Positions 32,385-41,128 of a stretch of 64,000 bases of DNA are shown here, piece by piece. The stretch is from assembly GCF_025602895.1 (NCBI RefSeq), contig NW_026516213.1, positions 124,001-188,000 of the forward strand, in the 5' to 3' direction. The position numbers and the translations under genes were made by a program. The DNA comes from Polychytrium aggregatum. Taxonomy: Eukaryota > Chytridiomycota > Chytridiomycetes > Polychytriales. Position 1 is the stretch's first letter, and each line of letters begins with the position of its first letter. The notes under the pieces were generated by a model. The model made no database searches. It had not been told where the DNA came from and saw nothing but the letters and a program-made list of their open reading frames with translations.

Positions 32385-34740
32385 TCAACGTCTCTCCAGT
32401 CGGATGTCGAGTCCATTCTTGTATCCGAGTGTGATCGAGTAGATCGGGTCGAGCTGATCTGGGTTGACGATGTGGAGCCGGAACTTTTGCACCAGACGGA
32501 TCATAAAGACCTTGCTCTCGATCACGGCCATCTTCTGGCCGATGCAGTTCATCGGACCGTCGCCAAAGGGAATGAAGCTCCCGGGAACAATGGGTTCGTC
32601 CCAGCGATCGGGGTTGAAAACGTCTGGGTCCTTCCAGTACTCGGGGTTGTGGTGGATATGGTCGATGCTTATACCGATGTGAGCCTGTGGTTGAAACAGG
32701 CACGAAAGTGAGTGATAGGGGGAAACAAATGCGTTCTCGACTGCGTATGCCACGACAGCGTATGCCACGACAGAGTATGCCACACAGCGTATGCCACGAC
32801 AGAGTATGCCACGACAGCGTATGCCATGATAGCGTATGCCATGACAGCACACTTACACCCTTCGGGATCTTGTAGCCCGCGACTGTTGTGTCCCGGACAG
32901 CGAATCGCAAGATGATGGGAACAACCGAATGCAGCCGCTGAGTCTCCTTAAGGACCTTGTCGAGGTACCTGGATCGAGGACAAGTCAGATGTCGTGGGAG
33001 AGGACTCTGTCGGCATCGCAGCATAGCCGAGTCGATGGCAGTTGCGCCATCAAGTGCCATTTGGCGCGATGGAGAGCTTACTTGAAGTCACTCAGCTGGT
33101 CATGGCTGGGAATTCCGTCGCTGCCGAGGATGCTGTGGATTTCGTTGTAGAGTCGCTCGGCGACGGCAGGGTTTTGGGCGAGCTCAGCCACGACAAAGGT
33201 CAGGGTGTTGGCAGTCGTTCTGGCGGGAATCCGATACCAAACTGGCGTTAGCCGGCACTCCGGATGCGATCGAAGAAGCCAATGATCGGCGCACGATTTG
33301 CCTGGACCGAGGAAGCTGCTTACTCGTGTCCGGCAAAGAAAAAGCCCAGGAGCTCGTCGCATATCTCCTCGTCCGTGAATTGCTCGCTTCCCTCGTCGTC
33401 GACACAGATCAGGCGGCCCACAATGTCCCGGGCTTCTGCTTTCAGTACCGAGGCTTCGGCCGCGCGGCGCTCGTTCAAGACGGCAAGGACAAGGGTGTGC
33501 AGAGCCCCGATGTGCGGCTTGATTTGGTCGTCCCCGAGATTGAACCATTCCCACAAAAAGGCTGGATAGCGCGATCGCTCGAAGCTGATGCGGAAGAGGC
33601 GATCAAAGGGCTGGAAGATCTCGTTGAGCTTCTCTGGGTCGTCGAGGTGTTTGACCATGTTGAACCGGTACGAGAAGCCGACGTCGCCCCTGCGGCCCAA
33701 GCGACCACCGCGAAGGCGATCAAGAATATCAAAGCGACCGTGGTCAGCAAGCCGCTGCAGCCTGTGCATGCGCAGATCACACGGCTCCCAGCAATATCAG
33801 CAGATGGTCCAATGATACTCACAGAATGTCCATGATCACGGCGGAGGCGATCGTGTGGAAGTCGACGACAGAGGCGTCGGTGCTGATCCAGTGCTCGAGC
33901 AGCGTATCCAGAAACTCGTTGGTTGAGACGGCGGTGCGTCGCAGCTGGGCTGGCCCAAAGCCTGGCTGGATCATCTTGCGGTGACGCTTCCAGTGGCGGT
34001 CCATCGGCATCAAAAAGAGAATCCAGTTCCCGACACCGCTGAAAACGAGCGCCATTGTTGGTGTGAGAGAATCGAAGTAGAGATGATACGGCGAGTATAT
34101 GAGCATGATGTTGGCGGTGATATGGATGTGGATGTTGAGGGTGATATAGATGTGGATATGGAGTTTTCAGCGGCAGTCTCCGAATGCTGTTGGGTGATTG
34201 ACATCGATCCATCTCGTCACGCAACTCCGATGCAAGTTGGCATCGCTTACCGGAAGGCTTTCTGAACAATGTCGCCTCGGACAATAGCGCCGTTTTCATC
34301 CTGACGCAAGAGTTCACGAACGACATTGGCGTCCGAGAAATTAACGAAAACGTTGCCGAATATGTATCCCTGGTCAACCTTGCCGTAGAGCTGCATGCAC
34401 CGGCGCATATAGAGATGACTCTTGCTCTTTCGGCTGAATCTGGATGGTGTGGAGCAGAGCGACAGGATTGTCAGCGAGCTTGTGGGAGCGAACAAGAACA
34501 GGCTGACCAAAGGAGTGAAGCTCGCAAAATACGATGGCATGCAGCAGCAACAGGTGATCCAAAGCAGTCAATGGACAAGGGCACGCACGGAAGGAGATAG
34601 GGCAGATTGCCGACCAATGGCCACTGGTAGTCGCCGGGAATATCTGGGAGATGGCGGGGCCGACGAAGGACCATGTACGCCGCGATTGCACCGGCGATTG
34701 CAAGCGGCAGCGCATACGACGAAGACCAGGTGATGGCCAT
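32385..34740 (-). CDS. Cytochrome P450 monooxygenase
   Basis: Seven exons on the minus strand: 34740-34589, 34439-34251, 34038-33823, 33689-33324, 33219-33082, 32968-32857 and 32684-32385. They give 490 residues. An N-terminal membrane anchor (about residues 5-24) precedes RRPRHLPDIPGDYQWPLVGN, the proline-rich hinge. The C-helix is DRHWKRHRKMIQPGF. The I-helix oxygen-activation motif AGHETT spans residues 305-310. The K-helix ExxR is E362-R365 (KETQRL). The PERF-like region is FNPDRW, and the haem loop FGDGPMNCIG has the Cys438 ligand. All catalytic features are intact. The subfamily and substrate are not identifiable; the layout is that of a microsomal class II enzyme needing CPR. Intron 6 carries a 15-bp minisatellite, and all phases agree. 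Confidence 0.93.
32742..32848. repeat. 15-bp minisatellite in P450 intron 6
   Basis: About seven copies of GCGTATGCCACGACA with few substitutions and one short unit, close to the donor side of the intron between 32685 and 32856. Confidence 0.9.
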
Positions 34741-35277
34741 GCTTATCGGCTGCTTGATGGGGCAGATGGAAGTTGGCGGATGGAGGACGAAGGATGGGGT
34801 GGGTCGACGAAAGCAATGCCTGGAGTGGCGCCAAGGATCACGCACGTGGGAAACGTATTTTGCTCAGGTTGCCCGTGACCAGCCGAGCAGAAGCGAGATG
34901 CTGGGGGGCAAGCGCGCCGCCACTGTGGCGCACGATGAAGAAACAGAAAAAAAAGTCTCCCGGTCGAGCAGATCAATGGTCCCCAAACCCTCTCGCCTGA
35001 TCTCGATTTCCCTAGGATCCTCGGCGAGCGCGAGCACACACCAGAGAATAAACCGCACCCCGCCGACTGGCCCACTGCCAGCGATGGTTCCAAATCCCAG
35101 AAGAACAAAAGCCTGCCAAGGGGCCTGTTGGCCAACGAAGAATGTCGCCTGAGGTGAAGATCCCAGACCACATCTGGTCCTCCCTCTCCCCCTCTCCCCC
35201 TCTCCCCCTCCAGCCCCCCTCCCCTCCACCCACACCAATACAGACCAGGGCCACGCACACACTATCGCTGTAGCTCC
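34741..35277. other. Intergenic region between the P450 gene and the retroelement fragment
   Basis: About 540 bases holding the P450 promoter (minus strand). A near-pure pyrimidine tract (CTCCCC units) at about 35176-35232 lies directly upstream of the retroelement ORF. It may be an element 5' UTR or a simple repeat. Confidence 0.45.
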
Positions 35278-36036
35278 ATGGAACTGCCAAAACGACGAGG
35301 AAAAACGAAGGTGATCCAACAGATCCCCATCGAACAGGTCCCTACAGAACTCTTCTTCTGGGCCACCCGACACCTCCTCGTCACCCCCGAGTGCGTGTAC
35401 TGTGGTGCACCGTCAACAATCGACGAGAAAGGCCACCGCATCTGCAGCAGAGGATGCGAAGAGAAGTACGGACACTTCAAGATGACCTGCTTCCACGCCT
35501 GGGCCGCTATGTCCAGAGGCACCGCCGCCAGGGCGGAAGAGCTCCTCCACAGCACAGATCAAGCCATCATCGAGGGGTTCAACAGAAAATGCGCCGCTGC
35601 CTATGCACGGATCAAGCCTGACTTGACACCAGGCGCTCCCGAAATCGACCTTACCAGCAACATGAGCGATAGCTGCGGCGAAAGCGACGACGAAGATCTG
35701 TCGGCCCTTGAAACCCTCAAGGCCCGCCAAACCAAGCTCGCCAAGAGCACCGACAAAGCCAAGCTGTCTACCGGCGCTATCGAGATCATCCAAGACACCC
35801 TCAAATCGGTTGAAGACGTCATCGAAAAGATCAAAGCCGAACAGGCACATAAAGCTCCCCAAAGGGCTCCCCAGAAGAAGGACTCGGCGTCCAATTCGCC
35901 TAAGATGAGCTACAGTGAGGCTCTCAAGGCCAACATCGCCAAGGCCACAGAGCACGTCCAGAGCCTCTCTGGAAACGAGAAGATGGCCGAGTGTGGCCGT
36001 ATCCTCACCACCGGGCGAGTCCCAACAGGGACCTGA
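35278..36036 (+). pseudogene. Degenerate retroelement ORF1-like protein with Cys cluster
   Basis: 252 residues open from the ATG at 35278. A Cys/His cluster near residues 39-72 (CVYC...HRICSRGC...KMTC) suggests a zinc-binding fold. A central acidic, coiled-coil region follows (ALETLKARQTKLAKSTDKAK...), then MSYSEALKANIAKATEHV. The frame stops at TGA 36034-36036. The neighbouring frame continues with DLKIVPSATKRPAWISG and, beyond further damage, VYVKGIQRLPYGLVRKTF...IADISF. That last segment resembles the conserved C-terminal part of ORF1 proteins seen in fungal LINE-like elements (YVKGIxRxPxxxIRxxL...IxDISFIG). I therefore read this as a decayed non-LTR retroelement ORF1, with no reverse transcriptase in the window. 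The family name is an inference from motif memory. Confidence 0.5.
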
Positions 36037-36670
36037 AGATCGTCCCCAGCGCCACCAAGCGACCGGCCTGGATCTCGGGTCGCATCTACAACAGCAACAT
36101 CGCCATGAGCCCCTCCGCGAGAAGGTGAACCGAATGGAGTGGGTCTACGTCAAAGGGATCCAGCGACTCCCTTATGGACTCGTCAGAAAGACGTTCCATA
36201 GCATCAGCATTCCAAGCCAAGAGATCGCCGACATCTCGTTCCCAGAGATGACGTTGTTTTCCGGGAACGATATCGACGATCTCGCGGCTGGGGATGCTGA
36301 TGCTATGGAACGTCTTTCTGACGAGTCCATAAGGGAGTCGCTGGATCCCTTTGACGTAGACCCACTCCATTCGGTTCACCTTCTCGCGGAGGGGTTCGTT
36401 GGTGATGTTGCTGTTATTGGTTTGGCCCGATATCCAGGCCGGTCGCTTGGTAGCGCTGGGGACGATCTTCAGGTCCCTGTTGGGACTCGCCCGGTGGTGA
36501 GGATACGGCCACACTCGGCCATCTTCTCGTTTCCAGAGAGGCTCTGGACGTGCTCTGTGGCCTTGGCGATGTTGGCCTTGAGAGCCTCACTGTAGCTCAT
36601 CTTAGGCGAATTGGACGCCGAGTCCTTCTTCTGGGGAGCCCTTTGGGGGCTTTATGAGGCCTGCTCCGGC
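35837..36670. repeat. Long inverted repeat (palindrome) within the retroelement fragment
   Basis: The left arm (35837 to about 36250) is repeated in inverse orientation as the right arm (about 36255-36670), centred near 36252. Paired positions keep a constant coordinate sum (72504-72505) over about 370 bases, so there is almost no net indel. The arms are clearly not identical: for example, within 36060-36130 they differ at about a dozen positions, and one base is missing from the left arm near 36105. The duplicated segment is the 3' part of ORF1. The divergence argues against a simple assembly fold-back. Confidence 0.9.
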
Positions 36671-36673
36671 TCG

Positions 36674-37000
36674 ATGGCACACATGCTGACCTTGGCATCT
36701 CCACAGCCGATATACCTCAACACTCCACAGACCCGTACCATATATGCCAAGTACCTTGCCGACTCCCCCGATCCAAATCACCAGTCCCAAAGTGCCAGCA
36801 TCCTTGCGAGTCCCGAGATAGTAGCGTTCCTCGAGGATCAGACAAGACAGATCGACGAAGCCAGAAAGCTTGAGGAGGCGAGAAGGATTGCCGAGGAGGC
36901 CAGGGCAGTCGAAGAGGACAGACGTACGTCCAGATTCCATCTGTCCGTCAAAACCTCATCCAAGAAGCCCCACGACCTCCTCAAGAAGCTGTTCCACTGA
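36674..37000 (+). CDS. Small hypothetical protein with charged coiled coil, next to the palindrome
   Basis: About 108 residues from ATG 36674; the frame is open from inside the right arm. It contains IYLNTPQTRTIYAKYLADSPD, then a Glu/Arg-rich helix (ARKLEEARRIAEEARAVEEDRR) and a basic tail ending HDLLKKLFH. It may be the 3' part of the same retroelement, another element's ORF, or a chance frame. No family is recognised. Confidence 0.3.
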   Translation: MAHMLTLASPQPIYLNTPQTRTIYAKYLADSPDPNHQSQSASILASPEIVAFLEDQTRQIDEARKLEEARRIAEEARAVEEDRRTSRFHLSVKTSSKKPHDLLKKLFH

Positions 37001-38002
37001 GTCTGATTTGCCGCACTCGCATCTTCATTCAGCAAAACCAGAAAATACCAAGCCGCAACAAAATCTAGTTACATGTCATCGACTCTGACACGAAGGAAGC
37101 AACTGCATTTGCATGGCGACCTCATTCTTCAGCCCCTGATCTTTGTTACTGGAGGTCATTGCAAATCTTTTGAGCTTTTGTGGACTGAATTGATCCGCTT
37201 GAATGCACCACCATCGCGGCAACTGTGGTGCCTACTTGCAATACAGTCCAGATCGCACTTGACGCCGTGTGCCAGGGGAACAGGACGGGGCGATTTGTCT
37301 GAGCGGCATCAGCACAGCCGATATACCTCAGCACCGAGCCAAAGTGCTGCATGGACAGATGACATTCGCGACCATGGGTGCAGCATGCGGATGCCAAGTC
37401 GACTTGGATGCATCCCGCGGTCATGGTCTGGAACAGTCGCTCACTTGCAGCCCCGCCGACACCCAGCAGGCCGACGGCGACCAGCAATGTGCATATCAAT
37501 CTCTTCCACAGAGAGTGCTCCGCATGCATGCATCGTGCGTCATCCAGAGGCTCTGCATCCTTCCCGCTCGCTCCAGCACCCTCTGCGCGTCGGCATCCTG
37601 GCTGGTTTCGCGGTTGGTATCCTGGTTGGTATCGTTGCTGTTTGATCCAGGGTCATGTTTCGATGCCGTTCCTTGTGCGGCCGGATCGCAGCGCTGATTG
37701 GCGGCGATGGGATCACGGGGAGAGCCATCCTGGCTTGGGCGGCGTTCGCGTCGTTTCCAGCACATTCGGGGACCTGCGTTGATCCTCGGGCGAGTGCGTG
37801 CGTGCGAAATATTGCCACTTGCAGTCGTTCCGCACAGCACCGGATGCGTGCCTTGGGGCATACGGCCCTCGAGATATAAATTGCCGCGGGCACCTCGGCA
37901 AGGGAGGTCCGTCGCTAACTTCAAGCAAGCAAGTCTCTCAGCTCACTCAGCCCACTCACTCAGCCCACTCACTCAGCTCAGCACTTCCCTCTCAACATCG
38001 CC
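37001..38002. other. Intergenic region and Hsp20 promoter
   Basis: About 1 kb. The proximal part holds the Hsp20 TATA box (37875) and a leader with repeated CTCAGCCCACTCA units at about 37938-37982. On the minus strand an ATG at 37529 opens a 127-residue ORF to 37146 whose first 29 residues (MHAEHSLWKRLICTLLVAVG...) look like a signal peptide, but there is no domain or splice support. An 18-base string at 37313-37330 repeats 36702-36719. Confidence 0.4.
37875..37881 (+). promoter_or_regulatory. TATA box of the Hsp20 gene
   Basis: TATAAAT, 128 bases before the ATG at 38003. This matches the TATA-to-ATG spacing of the glutamine synthetase gene. I could not identify clear heat-shock elements by eye. 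Confidence 0.7.
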
Positions 38003-38710
38003 ATGAGCCTCTTCCTCTTCAACTCGGACCCGTTCTTCCAAGATCCCTTTGAGTACGAGCGCCGCGTGTTCGGCCGCATGAACCGTCTGATGAACCAGCT
38101 GATTGCCGACGACCGCCTCGCTGCATCTGCACAGGAGGGCGAGAAGCAGCCTGAACAGTCCTCGGACAACCAGTCCGGCAGCCAGTCGGAGGGCCAGTCG
38201 GTGTCGCGCCCGGCTCCCAGCGGCTGGGGATTCTACAAAACCCCGCGCCTGGATGTCATCGAGAACGAAACCGAGTTTGTTGTCAAGGCCGACCTCCCCG
38301 GACTCAAGAAGGTAGGCGTCGAGTTGCATGTCCATCCGCAGCAGTGGTGCTTGTTCATACCTGTCCATACCTGTCCATACCTGTCCGTGCTTGCCCGTGC
38401 TTGTTGCAGCCGAAACAGCACTTCCGACTCACAACCGCACATGTTCCCACCACAGGATGACGTCCATGTGTCGCTGCTCGACGATGTGCTCACGATCGAG
38501 GGCGAACGCCGCTCCTCGCACGAGGAAAAGAAGGACACCTACCACATGGTCGAGTGCTCGTACGGCCAGTTCCAGCGCAAGATCCGGCTTCCCCCGACTG
38601 TGGACGCCCAGAGCATCCAGGGCAAGATGACCGACGGTGTCCTCGAGCTCAAGATTGGCAAGAAGGCACTGCCGCCTCCTCCCGAGGCCAAGAAGATTGC
38701 GATCAACTAG
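38003..38710 (+). CDS. Small heat shock protein, Hsp20/alpha-crystallin family
   Basis: Two exons, 38003-38311 and 38456-38710, give 187 residues. The N-terminal arm starts MSLFLFNSDPFFQDPFEYERRV and has a Gln/Ser-rich linker. The alpha-crystallin domain runs from PRLDVIENETEFVVKADLPGLKK across the junction into DDVHVSLLDDVLTIEGERR, then YGQFQRKIRLPPTVDAQSIQGKMTDGVLELKIGKK. The last segment ends in the GVLxLxIxK motif and is followed by a short PPPPEAKKIAIN tail. It is an ATP-independent holdase that forms oligomers. The splice is supported because it restores the canonical LPGxKKxDVxVS core. The 144-base intron is a multiple of three and contains no stop, so an unspliced transcript would encode a 235-residue form with a 48-residue insertion in the middle of the domain. 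Confidence 0.92.
   Translation: MSLFLFNSDPFFQDPFEYERRVFGRMNRLMNQLIADDRLAASAQEGEKQPEQSSDNQSGSQSEGQSVSRPAPSGWGFYKTPRLDVIENETEFVVKADLPGLKKVGVELHVHPQQWCLFIPVHTCPYLSVLARACCSRNSTSDSQPHMFPPQDDVHVSLLDDVLTIEGERRSSHEEKKDTYHMVECSYGQFQRKIRLPPTVDAQSIQGKMTDGVLELKIGKKALPPPPEAKKIAIN
38351..38402. repeat. 10-bp repeat (CCATACCTGT/CCGTGCTTGT) in the Hsp20 intron
   Basis: About five tandem units inside the 144-base intron. The array keeps the intron free of stop codons in the frame of the flanking exons. Confidence 0.85.
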
Positions 38711-41128
38711 AGCCCGTGCCAGTGCAAGCCCAGCAATAGTTGCGCCGTGGTCTCTCTGGAGACCGCCACAATCAACATCCATCGGTTGCTCGACACGATT
38801 CAAATGTGTGTGCTCACCCTTGTTGTAATGCCGCTTCGATAGAAGCCTTTCAGTTTATTCATGATTGTTTGAGTGTTGGCGGGTGCCGTCCACTTCTCGA
38901 CATCCACGACTGGTTATGAGGATACTGTTGGCAGCATGTCTTGTGTATTCGACTGTCGATTTCTTCTTTTTGGTTCAATATATCCACTTGTCGAGCTGCA
39001 GTGCAGACACAGATGGGCACCGGGATGCACCATCCCATGCATACCGTCCAGCCAAGTTGCATCTGCCTGGGAATCAGAGTGACTGCGCGTCGAAAATTTT
39101 TGATCCCGCTTCAAACCAGATCCGCCGCTGGCTTCAGCAGGACCTCCTCTTCGACCTGCCCAGCTTCGTGCCCTGAATCTGTCACACACCACCATTCATC
39201 ACCACTGTTGAAGGAATGTGGAGGTGCTCTCGTTCCGCAAGCCGTCGTCCGTGCTCGCACATTCTGTTCCGGCGGGCCAGGGCCTGAAGATTGGCGGCGA
39301 GAGGAAGGAGGCTCGCTGTCGCTGGCACCGTTACTCTGGGCAGCAAAGCCGCACCATCGCAGCCGAACGAGCGCCGCTGTATCCGACAACGCCAAGCTTG
39401 TGCTGCCCAGGGGACACACAGAGGATGCTCGCTATCGTTCGGGCGTGCTGGCCTGGGCGGCGACGGGTGTTTTGAGAACCAATGCTTTCTGGGCTGCCGG
39501 AGAGAAAAAAGGGTGCACTTGCCGCTGCTGCTGCTGATGCTACTTGGATCCTCCGAGGCATTTCAATGCGGTATCCCGATGGGCATGCAAGTTGGCCGTT
39601 GATGCTGGGACCAGATGTTGGCTCGCGGATCGGCTGCCGACATTGATCCACAAGACAGCCGAGCCAAAGCGCCGACCAGGAGAACAGGAAAGACGCGAGC
39701 CCCACCCTTGCCCCAGACCAGCCCGGGAATCGAGCCAGGGTGGTGGGGGATGGACGGGAGTGGTTTCGTTCTCGTCTTGCCTTCCGCGTCGGAGACATCG
39801 ATGCGGCTCTGGGGCTGGAGCTGGTCGAGAAAGGCATGCAGCAAGCAAGACCGCGGTCGAGGCATGAGCGATGCAGACGAGACGGGCGAGGATGGATCTT
39901 GTGGAGGCAGTCATCGCTCGCCATGGTCCTTTCGGCGTGCACAAGCTGCGTGCAGAACCAGTGCGGGAGTGTGGCCGAAACCGCCCGGCACTCGCGACAG
40001 CGCAGCGCTTTGCTGGAAGTGGTGCAGCAGCCCGAGCAAGCACAGCCACAGCAACGGCGAGCTGCGCAGATGGCACCACGGCCGTCGATTGGACGCGTGC
40101 GTGCCGCAGGAGTCGCACGGACATCGCACAGGCGCAGCATGCACGCGTGTCACCCGCACCAGAGTGCGCGCACCGCGGCCGAGCCGCCGGCGCCGCCCTG
40201 GCACCACGCGTCGGCGCGTGGCTGCGGTGTCTTGGTATTGTGCTGGCATTGTGCTGGCATTGTGCTGTCATTGTCGTCTTGGTATTGTCTTGACATTGTC
40301 TTTGTGGCTGTCGCGGCACTGTATCCGTCTCGTCTGCAGATCTGGCTCGGTCTCCATGGCCGCCCATCTGTCTCGCAGATTGTCCTTGGACCGTTCGCGG
40401 GTCATTCGCTGGGTCGTTCGCTCGACCGGTCCTTGGCCGGTCCATTGGCCCTTTGGCTCGTCCATTGCTCCCCACAGTCGCTTCCCACAGTCGCTGCCCA
40501 CAGTCGCTGCCCAAAGCCCTCGCTTGCCAGACGCTTTCGCTCGGCCTTTGCTCGGCCTTTGCTCCTGATCCATCTCTGGCTTTCCCCATGCATGTGCCAC
40601 AGGCTCGCCTTCGCCGCTTGCTCGTCCATTGGCCATTCGTCCGTTTGCCAATTCGCACAGCCGGGCCACAGTTCCCACCAGCACGCTCCCCCCCTGCCTG
40701 TCGCATCGAGCGTCCTGTATCCGCCTCGGACCACCCGGTTCACTCTTTCCTTCACCCCTCCTCCCCCCCACCCAGCCTCCTCCTATATAGCCCCCTCGTG
40801 CACCCTCTTGTCTGGCTCGTCGCATCTCTTGCTCATTCTTGCTCCGTGGTGGTCGTCGCTGCGCTCGTCGTTGTCATCTTTGCTTCGATCTTGGTCATTG
40901 TCGCAAGCCGGCGGTCGCTTGTTATCAATCCAGATCGCCAAGTCGATCGTCCCCTGTCGTTGTCCCTGTCGTTCGTGTCGTTGTCCGTGTCTGCTTCAAC
41001 GCTCTCTCAACCCCCAAAAAACTTGTCTCTGTCCAAGCACGATCTTGCCAACAACGGCTCTGGTCACCGCCTCCATCGCCGTTCACAGCATCCATCCCAC
41101 CCCCGGCCACAGCTTCCACCAGCCCACC
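38711..41128. other. Intergenic region, 2.4 kb
   Basis: Between Hsp20 and the AhpD-like gene. There are many overlapping GC-driven ORFs, including a frame open from 39740 through the next gene's first exon, with no domain features upstream of 41129. Short tandem units occur near 40236-40300 (GCATTGTGCTG), 40468-40520 (CACAGTCGCTGCC) and 40545-40565. A TATATA at 40784-40789 may be the core promoter of the AhpD-like gene, which implies a leader of about 300 bases. Confidence 0.45.
40784..40789 (+). promoter_or_regulatory. TATA-like box upstream of the AhpD-like gene
   Basis: TATATA inside a pyrimidine-rich stretch, 345 bases before the ATG at 41129. The spacing is longer than for the other two TATA boxes, so this assignment is weaker. 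Confidence 0.45.

Noticed and set aside
32742-32848. Regular 15-bp repeats resembling a CRISPR array
   Set aside because: The units are contiguous with no spacers, lie inside a P450 intron, and the genome is eukaryotic.
35837-36670. The palindrome as a pure assembly artefact
   Set aside because: A fold-back artefact would give identical arms; these differ at many positions and by an indel, so I keep it as a real inverted duplication pending long reads.
39740-41128. Long open frame continuous with exon 1 of the AhpD-like gene
   Set aside because: It is GC-driven and repeat-rich, has no domain-like composition, and includes the TATA box and pyrimidine leader. The ATG at 41129 gives a coherent N-terminus.
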